Of a DNA stretch of 64,000 bases, positions 17,009 through 26,094 are shown piece after piece (the stretch's first letter is position 1; the number at the start of each line of letters is the position of its first letter). Source of the stretch: RUG334 sp045599645 (GTDB lineage: Bacteria; Muiribacteriota; Ozemobacteria; Ozemobacterales; Ozemobacteraceae); NCBI GenBank assembly GCA_045599645.1, contig JAZRWI010000070.1, forward strand, positions 62,001 through 126,000, in the 5' to 3' direction. The notes beneath the pieces were generated by a model. That model did no database searches and was not told where the DNA came from. It saw only the letters and a list, made by a program, of their open reading frames with translations. Both the position numbers and the translations under genes were made by a program.

Positions 17009-19453
17009 ATGGAAAACAAAACTTTAGTAAATCTTGAATTTCCTAAAATATTAGGTAAAATTGCTGCCTTTGCTTCTTCAAGAGCTGCAAAGGAAAAGAT
17101 TCTCACTATGCAGCCATCTGTTGACCAGAACGAAATCTACGGTTGGCTCAATGAAATAGAAGAATACCAGAATTATTCTGAAGCTGGTGTAAAACTGAAC
17201 ACTGGCGCTATAAACGATATCCGTGAGCTTATAGAAATTCTGGAATCAGGCTCGACTGTTCTGGGCGCTGATGATTTTCTTAAGGTCAGGGCAAATATCG
17301 AAATATGTGGAAACGTAAAAAAGAATTTTGAAGCTCACACCCAGGGCTGGGCTATTAAACCAACTGACCGCATTGCTGAACGCATAAAGGCTATGCCTCC
17401 GCTTATTACTTTATGCCAAAGAATAGATGATTGCCTCGACGCTCATGGTCAGGTTAAGAATACAGCTTCTCCAGCACTTGCTTCAATCAGAAGAGAGTAT
17501 TCAAAAAATGTTCAGGACATTGAAAAGCAGCTCAATATGTTTTTGAGCGCTCACACTGACGATGTTCAAGACCATTATTTTACTTTAAGAAACGAACGCT
17601 ATGTAGTTCCTGTCTTAGCTGCTTCACAAAGCAGAATTCAAGGCATTGTCCACGACCAGTCCGCAACCGGTCAGACACTCTTTATTGAACCTCTTCAGTT
17701 CCTTCCAATGAATAACCGCCTGGCTCAGCTAAGATTATCCGAAAGGGAAGAAGTCAGAAGAATCCTTGCTTCACTTACTGCTATTCTCTGTCAGTCTAAG
17801 TCAGCCATGATAGAACAGTTTGATACCCTTATCTGGATAGATACTGTCAGGGCTAGAACTGAATTCAGCATAAATTACAATGCCAGACGACCAGAAATTT
17901 CAACGGAACATGAACTCGTTCTGAATAAGGCTCGCCATCCTCTTTTGCATCCGAATTGTGTTCCTCTTGATATAAAGATGAATAAAGACCAGAGATGTAT
18001 AATTATTACCGGTCCAAACGGTGGTGGTAAAACTGTATCTCTGAAAACAACAGGCATAAACGCCTTGCTGATGCAGACTGGTAACTTTGTTCTTGCTGAT
18101 GCTGACGCAAAGCTTCCGGTATTCTCTGAAATACTTTCAGATATTGGTGAAAGCCAAAGCATTGAAGATCATCTTTCTACATTTACAGCTCATTTGAAGC
18201 GCTTAAAGGAAATCTCTGAGCTTGCAGACGGCAAATCTCTTATATTAATAGATGAAATATGTGTCGGAACAGACCCGGTTGAAGGTGGCGCACTGGCTTC
18301 CGGTTTTCTGAAGGAAATAGCTAATCGTGGAGCTTTCAGCATTGTTACTTCACACTATGATTCTTTAAAGAAGGTTGCTTTTACTACCCCAGGCTTCATA
18401 AATGCAGCAATGGAATTCGACTATGAAACCTTCAAGCCAACCTTCAGATTCTGTCTTGGCATTCCTGGAAAAAGCAACGCTCTTGCCATGGCTCGCTCAT
18501 TTGGTTTACCGGAAAGCATTCTTAAGGATCTTATAGAAGCTAATTCCGGTGAACATAAGGATGAAAAAGGCTTAATAGAAGCCATCGAACGAGAACGCAA
18601 CAGGGCAGAGGCTCTCAGGAGAAGCTACGTTCAGAAGCTGACAACAATGCGCGCAAAAGAAGCAGAAATTGATGAAACTCTTACCCAGCTAAGGGAATTT
18701 CGTAAGACCAAGCGCGACAAGCTGACTGAAGAATATACTTCAGAGCTTCGCAACAAGATGAGAGACTTCGAACATCTTATTTCCCGTTTGAAATCGACCA
18801 TAGAAAAGAACCATGGCGATGAAAAATCAGCCGAGGAGCTTCGCCTTGCCTTGGAAGAAGCACGTAAGGCTCATTCAAATGTTAAAGATACCAAGAATAA
18901 ACTTGAAGAACATAGTAATAATGATGAACTGACTACTAGTAAAGAGCCTAAGACAGTTGACCGTGACCAGTTTAGAAAAGGTATAACCGTGCTTTGGAAG
19001 TCTAATATGCGAACAGGCGAATTCCTCAAGTTTGTTGGGAAAGATTCTGCTGAAGTCGATTTTGATGGTATGACAATGCGCGTTAAGCTGGCTGACTTAG
19101 CTATTGCCAGACGTGCTGAAAAGAAGCAGAAGCAACAGCAGACTACTGGTGCTGTTTATGTTCAGACGCCTCTGATTAAAACAGAACTGGACCTTCGTGG
19201 CATGCGCTATGAAGAGGCTATTGAAGAATTGGAATCATACCTTAAGATGGTTAGTGAAACTGATGCAGCCCAGGTTCGTATAGTTCATGGCAAGGGCACA
19301 GGAGCTCTTCAGAAGGCCGTTGAAAGCTATCTTAAGAATAGCCCGTGGAAGAAAAAATTCAGGCCTGGTCGCTATGGTGAAGGTGACCTTGGGGTAACCG
19401 TAATAACCTTCAAGCAATCCGAAGCCACCGAACCCGACGGCTACAAAAGATAG
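17009..19453 (+). CDS. mutS2: MutS2 family ATPase/endonuclease with Smr domain
   Basis: MutS2 proteins lack the mismatch-recognition domain of MutS. They act in suppression of recombination or, as shown in Bacillus, in sensing and splitting collided ribosomes. The product (814 residues from 17009, 818 from 16997) has the MutS core/clamp region, Walker A GPNGGGKT, Walker B LILIDEICVGTDP, a long coiled-coil/KOW-type linker, and a C-terminal Smr domain with LDLRGMRYEEA and VRIVHGKGTGAL. Two start codons (16997 and 17009) are possible: GAGGG is too close to the first and about 12 bases from the second, and both lie beside the hairpin. Start uncertain, identity firm. Confidence 0.92.
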   Translation: MENKTLVNLEFPKILGKIAAFASSRAAKEKILTMQPSVDQNEIYGWLNEIEEYQNYSEAGVKLNTGAINDIRELIEILESGSTVLGADDFLKVRANIEICGNVKKNFEAHTQGWAIKPTDRIAERIKAMPPLITLCQRIDDCLDAHGQVKNTASPALASIRREYSKNVQDIEKQLNMFLSAHTDDVQDHYFTLRNERYVVPVLAASQSRIQGIVHDQSATGQTLFIEPLQFLPMNNRLAQLRLSEREEVRRILASLTAILCQSKSAMIEQFDTLIWIDTVRARTEFSINYNARRPEISTEHELVLNKARHPLLHPNCVPLDIKMNKDQRCIIITGPNGGGKTVSLKTTGINALLMQTGNFVLADADAKLPVFSEILSDIGESQSIEDHLSTFTAHLKRLKEISELADGKSLILIDEICVGTDPVEGGALASGFLKEIANRGAFSIVTSHYDSLKKVAFTTPGFINAAMEFDYETFKPTFRFCLGIPGKSNALAMARSFGLPESILKDLIEANSGEHKDEKGLIEAIERERNRAEALRRSYVQKLTTMRAKEAEIDETLTQLREFRKTKRDKLTEEYTSELRNKMRDFEHLISRLKSTIEKNHGDEKSAEELRLALEEARKAHSNVKDTKNKLEEHSNNDELTTSKEPKTVDRDQFRKGITVLWKSNMRTGEFLKFVGKDSAEVDFDGMTMRVKLADLAIARRAEKKQKQQQTTGAVYVQTPLIKTELDLRGMRYEEAIEELESYLKMVSETDAAQVRIVHGKGTGALQKAVESYLKNSPWKKKFRPGRYGEGDLGVTVITFKQSEATEPDGYKR

Positions 19454-19507
19454 CCGTTCCCCAACCCACTTTTCGTAAAGGCTGCATTTTTTATACCCCC
19501 TTTTGTA

Positions 19508-19653
19508 AGAGGCTGTCCCAAAACTAGAAATTTGTAAAAATCCTGATGTGGAGTAGACTCCTAAAACCTCCCTTTTCAAGGGAGGGTAGGGAGGGTTTTG
19601 ATTTTAGAAGAAACTTGTTTTGAATGCATAAAATCGAGTTTTCAGACAGTCTT
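19508..19653 (-). repeat. MITE-like element, copy 5 (inverted)
   Basis: Same element, reverse orientation, between CCCCCTTTTGTA and TGTAAAGGGGGG. It is again in the loop of the hairpin repeat, with TGTA on both sides. Confidence 0.8.
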
Positions 19654-19721
19654 GTAAAGGGGGGTAGGGGGGATTTCTTTCACCAACCCATAAAAAATCT
19701 GAAACCTAATCTACTATTTAT

Positions 19722-19748
19722 AAGCCTTTTTATTCACGAAAAAGGCTT
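19722..19748 (+). terminator. Terminator-like hairpin before rpoN
   Basis: AAGCCTTTTT (19722-19731) pairs with AAAAAGGCTT (19739-19748), followed by TTCTTGCTTTT. It probably ends read-through from mutS2 and lies just upstream of the rpoN promoter. Confidence 0.6.
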
Positions 19749-19751
19749 TTC

Positions 19752-19780
19752 TTGCTTTTACTTGTTTAATGCCTTATAAT
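19752..19780 (+). promoter_or_regulatory. Promoter of rpoN
   Basis: TTGCTT (19752-19757), 17-base spacer, TATAAT (19775-19780). Transcription should start near 19787, downstream of the in-frame ATG at 19769, which therefore cannot be the start codon. Confidence 0.65.
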
Positions 19781-19813
19781 AAAGGTAAAGAACTGTATCA
19801 AAGGATTTATCGA

Positions 19814-21268
19814 ATGGGCAATTCAATGAGTTTAGGGTTATCCCAGAAGCTGACCCAGACGTTAAAAATGACGCCTGAGATGCAGCTTGCTATTAAGATT
19901 TTGCAGCTTAATAGCGTTGAATTGAAAAGCCAGATTCAAGAAGTGCTTGAAAGCAATCCTGTAGTTGAACTTGATGAATCCAAGGAAATGCCCTCAGAAA
20001 TTCCTCTTGAGAAGTTCGAAGAAAAACCGGCTGATTCTATTTCCTCAGTTGAATTTCAGGAAGAAGGCCGCAATGATTACGGTATCGACTGGCAGAGATA
20101 CATCGAAGATACTGAAAACACAGAGATTAAATACTCTTCAAGTAATTATAGTGGCGATGACGAAGAAAACTCTTTTGAAAACTTCGTTTCAAAGAAAACT
20201 ACTTTAAGAGAACACCTCACTCAACAGTTAAGCGAAATTGAACTTTCACCTACTGAACAAAAAATAGCTGAATACCTCATTGGTTTTGTAGATAACAATG
20301 GTTACATTAGAACCTCAGATGAAGAGTTTGCTGAATCATTAAAAATAGATATTTCTATAATAACAAAGGTTCGTCATGTCATTCAGAATATGGACCCGGT
20401 CGGGGTAGGGGCTTATGACCTTCGTGAATGCCTGTTGATTCAGGCAAAGGATGAAGGTTATGAAAATGATGCAGTAATAACTATTATTTCAGATTATTTG
20501 CCCGACATTGCTCAGAATAAGCTTAGTAACATTGCTAAGGGCACTGGCTATGACATGGATGAAATAAAAGATGTCATAGATACCATAAAGAGCTTTGAAC
20601 CAAGGCCAGGGGCTTCCTTCCCGTCATCAGAAACCCAGATTTTTGTAACACCTGAAGTCTTTGTGGAAAAGATTGACGATGAATATGTGGTTACTGTTAA
20701 CGAAACCGATATGCCTCAGCTTAGAATAAATCCTGCTTACAAAGATGCCTTAAAGAATCTTGATAAGACAGAAAAGGCTACCAGTGATTTTATTAAGAAC
20801 CGTCTGGAATCTGCCCGCTCTTTCATGAAATACATCGATAAGAGAAAAGAGACTATTCTTAATGTAACAAAGGCTATTGTTGAAGTTCAGCGCGACTTTT
20901 TTGATTTTGGTATTCTTCATCTCAAGCCTTTGACTTTAATGGATGTTGCTATGATGGCAGGCGTTCACGAATCAACTGTAAGCCGTGCTACAAATGGCAA
21001 GTTTGCTCAGACTCCGAGAGGACTTTTTGAACTTAAGTTCTTCTTCTCTGGAGCAGCTAGAACAAATTCTGGTGACGATGTTTCTACAATGGCAGTTAAG
21101 CAGCGCATAGACGACCTCGTTAAAAATGAAGATCCGTCTAAGCCATTATCTGATCAGACAATAGTAGAAATGCTTTCAAAGGAAGGCATTGAGCTGGCTC
21201 GCCGCACCGTTGCCAAATACCGAATTGAACTCAACATCCCCAGCTCCAGCGCCAGACGCAGAAAATAA
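19814..21268 (+). CDS. rpoN: RNA polymerase sigma-54 factor
   Basis: RpoN directs RNA polymerase to -24/-12 promoters and needs an AAA+ activator. The 484-residue product shows the Gln/Leu-rich region I (LGLSQKLTQTLKMTPEMQLAIKILQL), an acidic region II, the core-binding domain, the HTH around GVHESTVSRATNGKFAQTPRG, and the C-terminal RpoN box ARRTVAKYR. The ATG at 19814 is chosen because AAAGGAT lies 8 bases upstream and the predicted transcription start rules out 19769; ATG 19826 remains an alternative. Sigma-54-type promoters are visible before three prepilin units in this window. A heptamer array begins at its stop codon. Confidence 0.95.
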   Translation: MGNSMSLGLSQKLTQTLKMTPEMQLAIKILQLNSVELKSQIQEVLESNPVVELDESKEMPSEIPLEKFEEKPADSISSVEFQEEGRNDYGIDWQRYIEDTENTEIKYSSSNYSGDDEENSFENFVSKKTTLREHLTQQLSEIELSPTEQKIAEYLIGFVDNNGYIRTSDEEFAESLKIDISIITKVRHVIQNMDPVGVGAYDLRECLLIQAKDEGYENDAVITIISDYLPDIAQNKLSNIAKGTGYDMDEIKDVIDTIKSFEPRPGASFPSSETQIFVTPEVFVEKIDDEYVVTVNETDMPQLRINPAYKDALKNLDKTEKATSDFIKNRLESARSFMKYIDKRKETILNVTKAIVEVQRDFFDFGILHLKPLTLMDVAMMAGVHESTVSRATNGKFAQTPRGLFELKFFFSGAARTNSGDDVSTMAVKQRIDDLVKNEDPSKPLSDQTIVEMLSKEGIELARRTVAKYRIELNIPSSSARRRK

Positions 21269-21325
21269 TTCATAATTCATAATTCATAATGCATAATTCA
21301 TAATGCATAATTCATAATTCATAAT
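21268..21325. repeat. CATAATK heptamer array after rpoN
   Basis: Eight or so CATAATT/CATAATG units begin directly at the rpoN TAA and run into a different 9-bp array. Confidence 0.8.
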
Positions 21326-21487
21326 GCTAACAACGCCAACCACGCTAACAATACTAACAATGCCAGCAAAGCCAGCAATGCCAGCAATGCCAACAATGCT
21401 AACAATGCTAACGATGCTAACAACGCCAACCACGCCAACAATCCTAACGACGCCAACCACGCCAACAATGCCAACCACGCCAACAGC
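21324..21487. repeat. 9-bp tandem array (AACAATGCC/AACCACGCC type)
   Basis: About eighteen 9-bp units of the form AACMAYGCY/AACRAYGCC. As 9 is a multiple of 3, both strands stay open: Thr-Met/Leu/Pro repeats on plus, Val-Gly-Ile/Val repeats on minus. I see no start signals and treat it as non-coding. The period differs from the 7-bp arrays elsewhere. Confidence 0.75.
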
Positions 21488-21633
21488 CTCTTTACATCAT
21501 AACTTCCGTTAACTTTTACAAAACCAAATAAAACACAAAAAATTCTCCTTGAAAAAACTTCAAATATTGCTAAATTTTCTTGAATATATATCCGATGTGT
21601 TGAATATATTAAAAACTATTCAATTGGAATATT

Positions 21634-22563
21634 ATGAAAAAGATTAAGTGGTTATTTTTATTAGGAGTTGCGTATTTTTGGGCAACTGGGAATGTCTTCT
21701 CGGCATCACCAGCGTTGCTCAAGCCAGGTGATGTCTTGGATGTAACTATTCAAGGTGAACCCGAGCTTTCAGGCGACCGAGTAATCAGTCGCGATGGTAG
21801 TATTACTCTACCACTCGTTGGTTCAATTGGTGTTGCAGGCATGAAGACCACTGATGCTGCGCAGCTTATTAGACAATATCTTGCAGACGGATTCTTAAAG
21901 AATCCGATAGTAAGTGTTAACCCAAAATCTTTTTCATCTAAGTCCAAAAAATCTGCTGATAACACAGTCAGCAGCCAAATGACTGGTGTCGACGCCGCCT
22001 ATTCCGTAGTGGATGATATGCCTCTCGGTTCAGACGACGAAGTCTATGAAGTCGAAGAAGAAACTGCTCCAGCTGCAAATGACGAAGAACAGGTTCTCTT
22101 GGAAATCAGGGACATGGTTACTAATGTTGGTATTTCAGATGCAGTTCTCACCATTGGTAACAAGGTTTATCAGTCTAACAGACTTGGTCAGATTCTTGTA
22201 ACAGGCGGTGGTTATGGTCATGCAATCGTAATCGCAGACGGTTATAAGGTCGCAACCGGCTCTTTCGGAAAAATACTAAAGAGCGGTAAGGCTGGAAATC
22301 CACCTTATATAGCTCTCAACAAAATTAGTATTCCGGAAAGCGTAATCTGCACAGTGGTTGATAAAAACAACAAACCAGTGAAAAATGCAGAGGTCATATT
22401 AGACGGTGGCAAAATTCTGACTAACAGCCGCGGTGAATTCAAGATTGGCGGAATCAAGAAGGAATACGGTGAAGTAGTCATAAAAAAGAAAGGCTACGCA
22501 GAATTCAAAAAAATCGTAGATTTCAAATCGTCACAGCTAATGACATTCCAATTAACCAAGTAA
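21634..22563 (+). CDS. Wza-like polysaccharide export protein with C-terminal carboxypeptidase-regulatory-like domain
   Basis: An outer-membrane/periplasmic polysaccharide export protein of 309 residues. A signal peptide covers about residues 1-23 (WLFLLGVAYFWATGNVFSAS). The Poly_export domain follows, with LKPGDVLDVTIQGEPELSGDRVISRDGSITLPLVGSI and the AAQLIRQYL helix. After an acidic linker (about 120-150) there are two Ig-like/CarboxypepD_reg-type modules, the last at about 235-309 (CTVVDKNNKPVKNAEVILDGG). The usual SLBB repeats are not obvious, which makes this an atypical domain combination. No Cys lipobox is seen. It is monocistronic, with an intrinsic terminator at its end. A Wzz-like partner gene lies at 52074. 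Confidence 0.78.
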   Translation: MKKIKWLFLLGVAYFWATGNVFSASPALLKPGDVLDVTIQGEPELSGDRVISRDGSITLPLVGSIGVAGMKTTDAAQLIRQYLADGFLKNPIVSVNPKSFSSKSKKSADNTVSSQMTGVDAAYSVVDDMPLGSDDEVYEVEEETAPAANDEEQVLLEIRDMVTNVGISDAVLTIGNKVYQSNRLGQILVTGGGYGHAIVIADGYKVATGSFGKILKSGKAGNPPYIALNKISIPESVICTVVDKNNKPVKNAEVILDGGKILTNSRGEFKIGGIKKEYGEVVIKKKGYAEFKKIVDFKSSQLMTFQLTK

Positions 22564-22597
22564 CAAAAAAGGCTTCCTATCGGAAGCCTTTTTTGTT
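22562..22597 (+). terminator. Intrinsic terminator of the polysaccharide export gene
   Basis: Perfect 16-bp stem AACAAAAAAGGCTTCC (22562-22577) with GGAAGCCTTTTTTGTT (22582-22597), loop TATC, starting inside the stop codon. A TATAAT at 22597-22602 directly follows and may be the -10 box of the next gene, though no good -35 is present. Confidence 0.85.
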
Positions 22598-22636
22598 ATA
22601 ATAGTTACCCATGTATTTACAGAGAGGTAACGCAAT

Positions 22637-23779
22637 ATGGCTACTGAACAGCAGAGACAGGTTGAAGATGTTCAACAGGAAGGACCGGGTCCTGAAAACC
22701 GTTCGGTTTTATCTTATTTAAATCCTTTTTACGGAAAAATTAAAACCGGTGAACTTCTGCTATTCACTAAGTATTTTGCTTCATTAACAAGAGCAGGTAT
22801 TGCTGTTCTGCGTTCACTCAGCACTCTTTCCCGCCAGATGAAGACCTACCGCTTCAGAAAAATTATCTGGGAAGCCAGAAATGAAGTTGAAGGCGGCTCT
22901 CCATTATATATGTGCATGCGTAAGAACGAAGATGTTTACGGCATGCTATATTGTAACCTTATTAGAGTAGGGGAAGAATCTGGTCGTCTCGTTCTTGTTC
23001 TCGACCGTCTTAGCGCTCTCCTCGAAAGAAAGATTGCTGTTCGCCGTAAGGTTATTGGCGCAATGACATATCCGGCAATTATTAGTATAGTTGCAACATT
23101 AGTTGTTATATTCCTGCTGGTATTTGTTATTCCTCAGTTCTCAAAGCTTTTTGCTCAGTTCAATCAGGAGCTTCCATGGCTTACAATGAAGGTTATTGAA
23201 ACCTCTAATTTCCTTACTGATAATGCTTTGTCTATTATTGCTGCGGTAATTGCTTTTATTTTGGTTCTTTATCAGATAAACCAGACAAAGCCAGGCAAGA
23301 AATTCTTCGACAGAATAAAACTTAAGGTTCCAATGTTTGGCGGCCTTACTCAGAAGTATACGATTGCCCTTTATGCACGTAACCTTGCTACACTTTTTGA
23401 ATCAGGTATCAATATTATTACTGCAATGAATGTAAGTAATGAAGCAGTTGATAATACGATTATCCGTGAAGCCCTGGAAGCCGTTGTTAATGAAGTTGAA
23501 GGCGGTATTCCGATAGCTAAGGCTCTTGCAAAAGCCCAGATTATGCCAGAGCTTTCTGTTCAGATGATTGAAGTTGGTGAAGAATCCGGTAACCTTGATG
23601 AAATGCTCACAAGAGTTGCTGAATTTTATGAAGATGAAATCAACTTCCTTATCGATCAGATTACAGCCATGGTTGAACCGGCATTTATCGTAGTAATCGG
23701 TGTTATCGTTGGTATCATCGTTCTTGCTATGTATATGCCAATCTTCAGAATGGCCAAGGTTGTTACCGGCAGCCGCTAA
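22637..23779 (+). CDS. gspF: Inner-membrane platform protein of type IV pilus/type II secretion system (GspF/PilC family)
   Basis: A polytopic protein that couples the assembly ATPase to pseudopilin or pilin polymerisation. Its 380 residues carry two T2SSF domains (about 35-155 and 240-360) with the repeated signatures FASLTRAGIAVLRSLSTLSRQ / LATLFESGINIITAMNVSNEA and RVGEESGRL / EVGEESGNLDEML. Three membrane segments lie at about 150-175, 200-215 and 350-370. Length is close to the family's 400. It has a GAGAGG-type ribosome-binding site. It stands alone, followed by repeats and then the secretin; no ATPase (GspE/PilB) or prepilin peptidase is in the window. Confidence 0.9.
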   Translation: MATEQQRQVEDVQQEGPGPENRSVLSYLNPFYGKIKTGELLLFTKYFASLTRAGIAVLRSLSTLSRQMKTYRFRKIIWEARNEVEGGSPLYMCMRKNEDVYGMLYCNLIRVGEESGRLVLVLDRLSALLERKIAVRRKVIGAMTYPAIISIVATLVVIFLLVFVIPQFSKLFAQFNQELPWLTMKVIETSNFLTDNALSIIAAVIAFILVLYQINQTKPGKKFFDRIKLKVPMFGGLTQKYTIALYARNLATLFESGINIITAMNVSNEAVDNTIIREALEAVVNEVEGGIPIAKALAKAQIMPELSVQMIEVGEESGNLDEMLTRVAEFYEDEINFLIDQITAMVEPAFIVVIGVIVGIIVLAMYMPIFRMAKVVTGSR

Positions 23780-24060
23780 GTAATGCATAATTCATAATTC
23801 ACAATGCATAATTGATAGTGTTGGTTTTGTGCTGCTTGGCGGTTGCTGGGTGCTTAGCACTCCTTTGAAAGGAGGGGTAGGGGAGGTTTCTTTTATACAG
23901 CGGTATATAAAATCCCCCCAACCCCCAACCCCGCTGTCTGAGTATTCAGACAGCTTCTTGCAAAAGGGGTCTCAAAGCAGTAAAAACTAACAAATAATTA
24001 TAAATGATGCATTATGAATTCATAATTTTTATAAAAACAGTAAATAATAATAAGTAACTA
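23780..24060. repeat. Mixed repeat island between gspF and the secretin gene
   Basis: Contains CATAATK heptamers right after the gspF stop, a partial composite core (about 23811-23860), a G-rich hairpin variant (CTCCTTTGAAAGGAGG near 23870) and a perfect palindromic stem GCTGTCTGA-GTAT-TCAGACAGC near 23931-23952, which resembles paired MITE ends. No gene is seen. Confidence 0.55.
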
Positions 24061-24072
24061 GCCGAAAGATAC

Positions 24073-24094
24073 TACAAGGATTGAATTCCTTGTA
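24073..24094 (+). promoter_or_regulatory. Operator-like inverted repeat upstream of the secretin gene
   Basis: TACAAGGA (24073-24080), 6 bases, TCCTTGTA (24087-24094), 26 bases before the secretin ATG. It could be a regulator site or a leader hairpin. Confidence 0.4.
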
Positions 24095-24120
24095 TACGCA
24101 TAAATTGTAAGGAGCTGGTT

Positions 24121-26091
24121 ATGAAGTTCTTATCTGGCAATGGAAAGGGTTGTAGTTCAGTCTGTAAAAAGACTGCATGCGCTTTCCTGATGGCAATGTT
24201 ATTGAATCTGCCAGCCAATGCTTCCGAAAAATTGAGAGAAATCGGAGTATCTGGTTATGGCGAAAATGGGCTTATGTTATTCCCTGCCCATGAAATTACT
24301 GAGTTCAACGCAACAATGGAAACTCCTGAAGTTCTTCAGGCAGACCTCTATGACTTTGAACTTGAAGCTGGTAGCAAAATTGTACCAACACCGCATCCAA
24401 TGGTTAAATTTATGCGTGTAAGCCAGGTAAGCACCTCACCGGATGTTGTTAGAGCTACCCTTGTATTCAATGATAAGGTAAATGCTGCAGCAAGACTTGT
24501 AAATAACAAGCTTGTTGTTGAAGCTTCTGCGGTTAAATCAGCCAAATCTTCCCCAAAGACTACTTCTACTAGAAAATCTTCAGTAGATACTATATCTTCT
24601 TTTGACTCTGGTTCTCGCAATGATGCTTTTGCTTCTACAGGCGCAGGTAAAACTGTTCTTGACCAGAAGGTAAGCCTCAGCTTTGAACAGGAAGATTTGC
24701 TTACAATTCTTAATGCCCTCGCTGCTAAGTTTGATCTTCGCATTTTTGCCGACGCCGGTGTAAAGGGAAAGATGAGCGTAAATGCTCAGGATGTTACTCT
24801 TCGTGATGTTCTTAAGAATCTCCTTCTCCAGCGAAATTTCCAATATACTCTTAAAGGTAAGGATTTAACTGTAATTTCATTTAATAATGATTCTTCCAGA
24901 ATGGCAAGAGAACTTCTTTTCAAGGATCTCAGCCTGAAGGATGCTTTGCAGACCCTTTCCAAGATGATGAACATTAACCTTATTCTTCACGAAAGCGTTG
25001 AAGATAAAAAGGTTAATTTCTATGTTGAAAATCTCAGCCTTGATGAATTGCTTGACCTTCTTATTGAAACCAACGGTCTCGTAAAGAAACCTCACAATGA
25101 TAATACCTTTATTATCTGTGACAAGGAAAGTGCCGGTGATTTCGGAAAGAAGCAGTATAGAACCTTCAAGCTTGTTAATGCTAAGCCTGAAGAAATCATC
25201 AGTATGATTAAGGGAAGCAAGTCCCTTAGCGAACGTATTGACACTGAAAACTTCTCTGTAAACGAAAGAATCAATTCACTTTCTGTATATGATTCTCCGG
25301 AAAACCTCAGCCTGATTGAAAAAATCATTGAAAGCGCCGACGAAAAGCTTAAACAGGCTGTTATCGAAGTTAAACTCATTGAAGTTAACAGAACTTCAGC
25401 CAAGAAGCTTGGTCTCTCTTTCAGTGATTATTCTGCTCATGTATTTGACGGAAGCAAGCTTCCTGAAAAACTTCTTGGTGGCACTAACCAGTCTCCGATT
25501 ACTGCTGCACTTGATTTCCTGGAAAGTGAAAACAAGGTTAAGGTTCTTTCCAGCCCGAAGATCAGAGCTGTTCACGGCAAGAGAGCTTCTATCAGCATTG
25601 GTAAGGTATACCCGATTCCTTACTATAAATATGAAAATGCTTCCAACAGCTATCTTGGTTATATTCCTCAGGTCTATAAGGAATACCGCGACGTTGAAGT
25701 TGGTATTAAGCTGGAAGTTACACCTGAAATTTCCCGCGATAATGAAATCAGCATGGAACTTAATACTACTGTTGATGATATGCTCGGCGAAGCAAATGAA
25801 GACGGTCAGTATAAACGTTCTCAGCGCACCACAAGCACATACGTCAGGGTTAAGAACGGTGAAACCGTTGTTATGGGCGGCTTGATAAGCGCTAATGACG
25901 ATACTACCAAACAGTCTCCGTCAGTTCTTAATAAGATACCTCTCCTTAAGAGCCTGACAACTCACAATAATACTTCTGCTCAGAGCTCTGAAATGATTAT
26001 CCTGGTTACTCCAAGACTGGTTAACCTGGATGATGCAGACGATGACGAGTATGTTGAAGATGGCGACGATGTTCATGTTGGGGTATATTAA
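24121..26091 (+). CDS. pilQ: PilQ/GspD-type outer-membrane secretin
   Basis: Forms the outer-membrane channel for a pilus or type II-like system. The 656-residue product has a signal peptide (about 16-35, ACAFLMAMLLNLPANA), an AMIN-like region (about 60-140), a Ser/Lys linker, STN/N0- and N1-type domains (KVSLSFEQEDLLTILNALAAKF and FKDLSLKDALQTLSKMMNINL), and the secretin core with KVKVLSSPKIRAVHGKRASISIG and NGETVVMGGLI near the C terminus. The AMIN-like part favours PilQ over GspD. AAGGAG lies 8 bases before the ATG. The downstream prepilin gene starts three bases after the stop, so the two form one operon. Confidence 0.92.
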   Translation: MKFLSGNGKGCSSVCKKTACAFLMAMLLNLPANASEKLREIGVSGYGENGLMLFPAHEITEFNATMETPEVLQADLYDFELEAGSKIVPTPHPMVKFMRVSQVSTSPDVVRATLVFNDKVNAAARLVNNKLVVEASAVKSAKSSPKTTSTRKSSVDTISSFDSGSRNDAFASTGAGKTVLDQKVSLSFEQEDLLTILNALAAKFDLRIFADAGVKGKMSVNAQDVTLRDVLKNLLLQRNFQYTLKGKDLTVISFNNDSSRMARELLFKDLSLKDALQTLSKMMNINLILHESVEDKKVNFYVENLSLDELLDLLIETNGLVKKPHNDNTFIICDKESAGDFGKKQYRTFKLVNAKPEEIISMIKGSKSLSERIDTENFSVNERINSLSVYDSPENLSLIEKIIESADEKLKQAVIEVKLIEVNRTSAKKLGLSFSDYSAHVFDGSKLPEKLLGGTNQSPITAALDFLESENKVKVLSSPKIRAVHGKRASISIGKVYPIPYYKYENASNSYLGYIPQVYKEYRDVEVGIKLEVTPEISRDNEISMELNTTVDDMLGEANEDGQYKRSQRTTSTYVRVKNGETVVMGGLISANDDTTKQSPSVLNKIPLLKSLTTHNNTSAQSSEMIILVTPRLVNLDDADDDEYVEDGDDVHVGVY

Positions 26092-26094
26092 GGT

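Noticed and set aside
19769..19813. Upstream ATG as rpoN start
   Set aside because: It overlaps the -10 box of a TTGCTT-17-TATAAT promoter and would lie before the transcription start.
21284..21512. Overlapping ORFs on both strands across the 9-bp array
   Set aside because: Simple-sequence translation without start signals.
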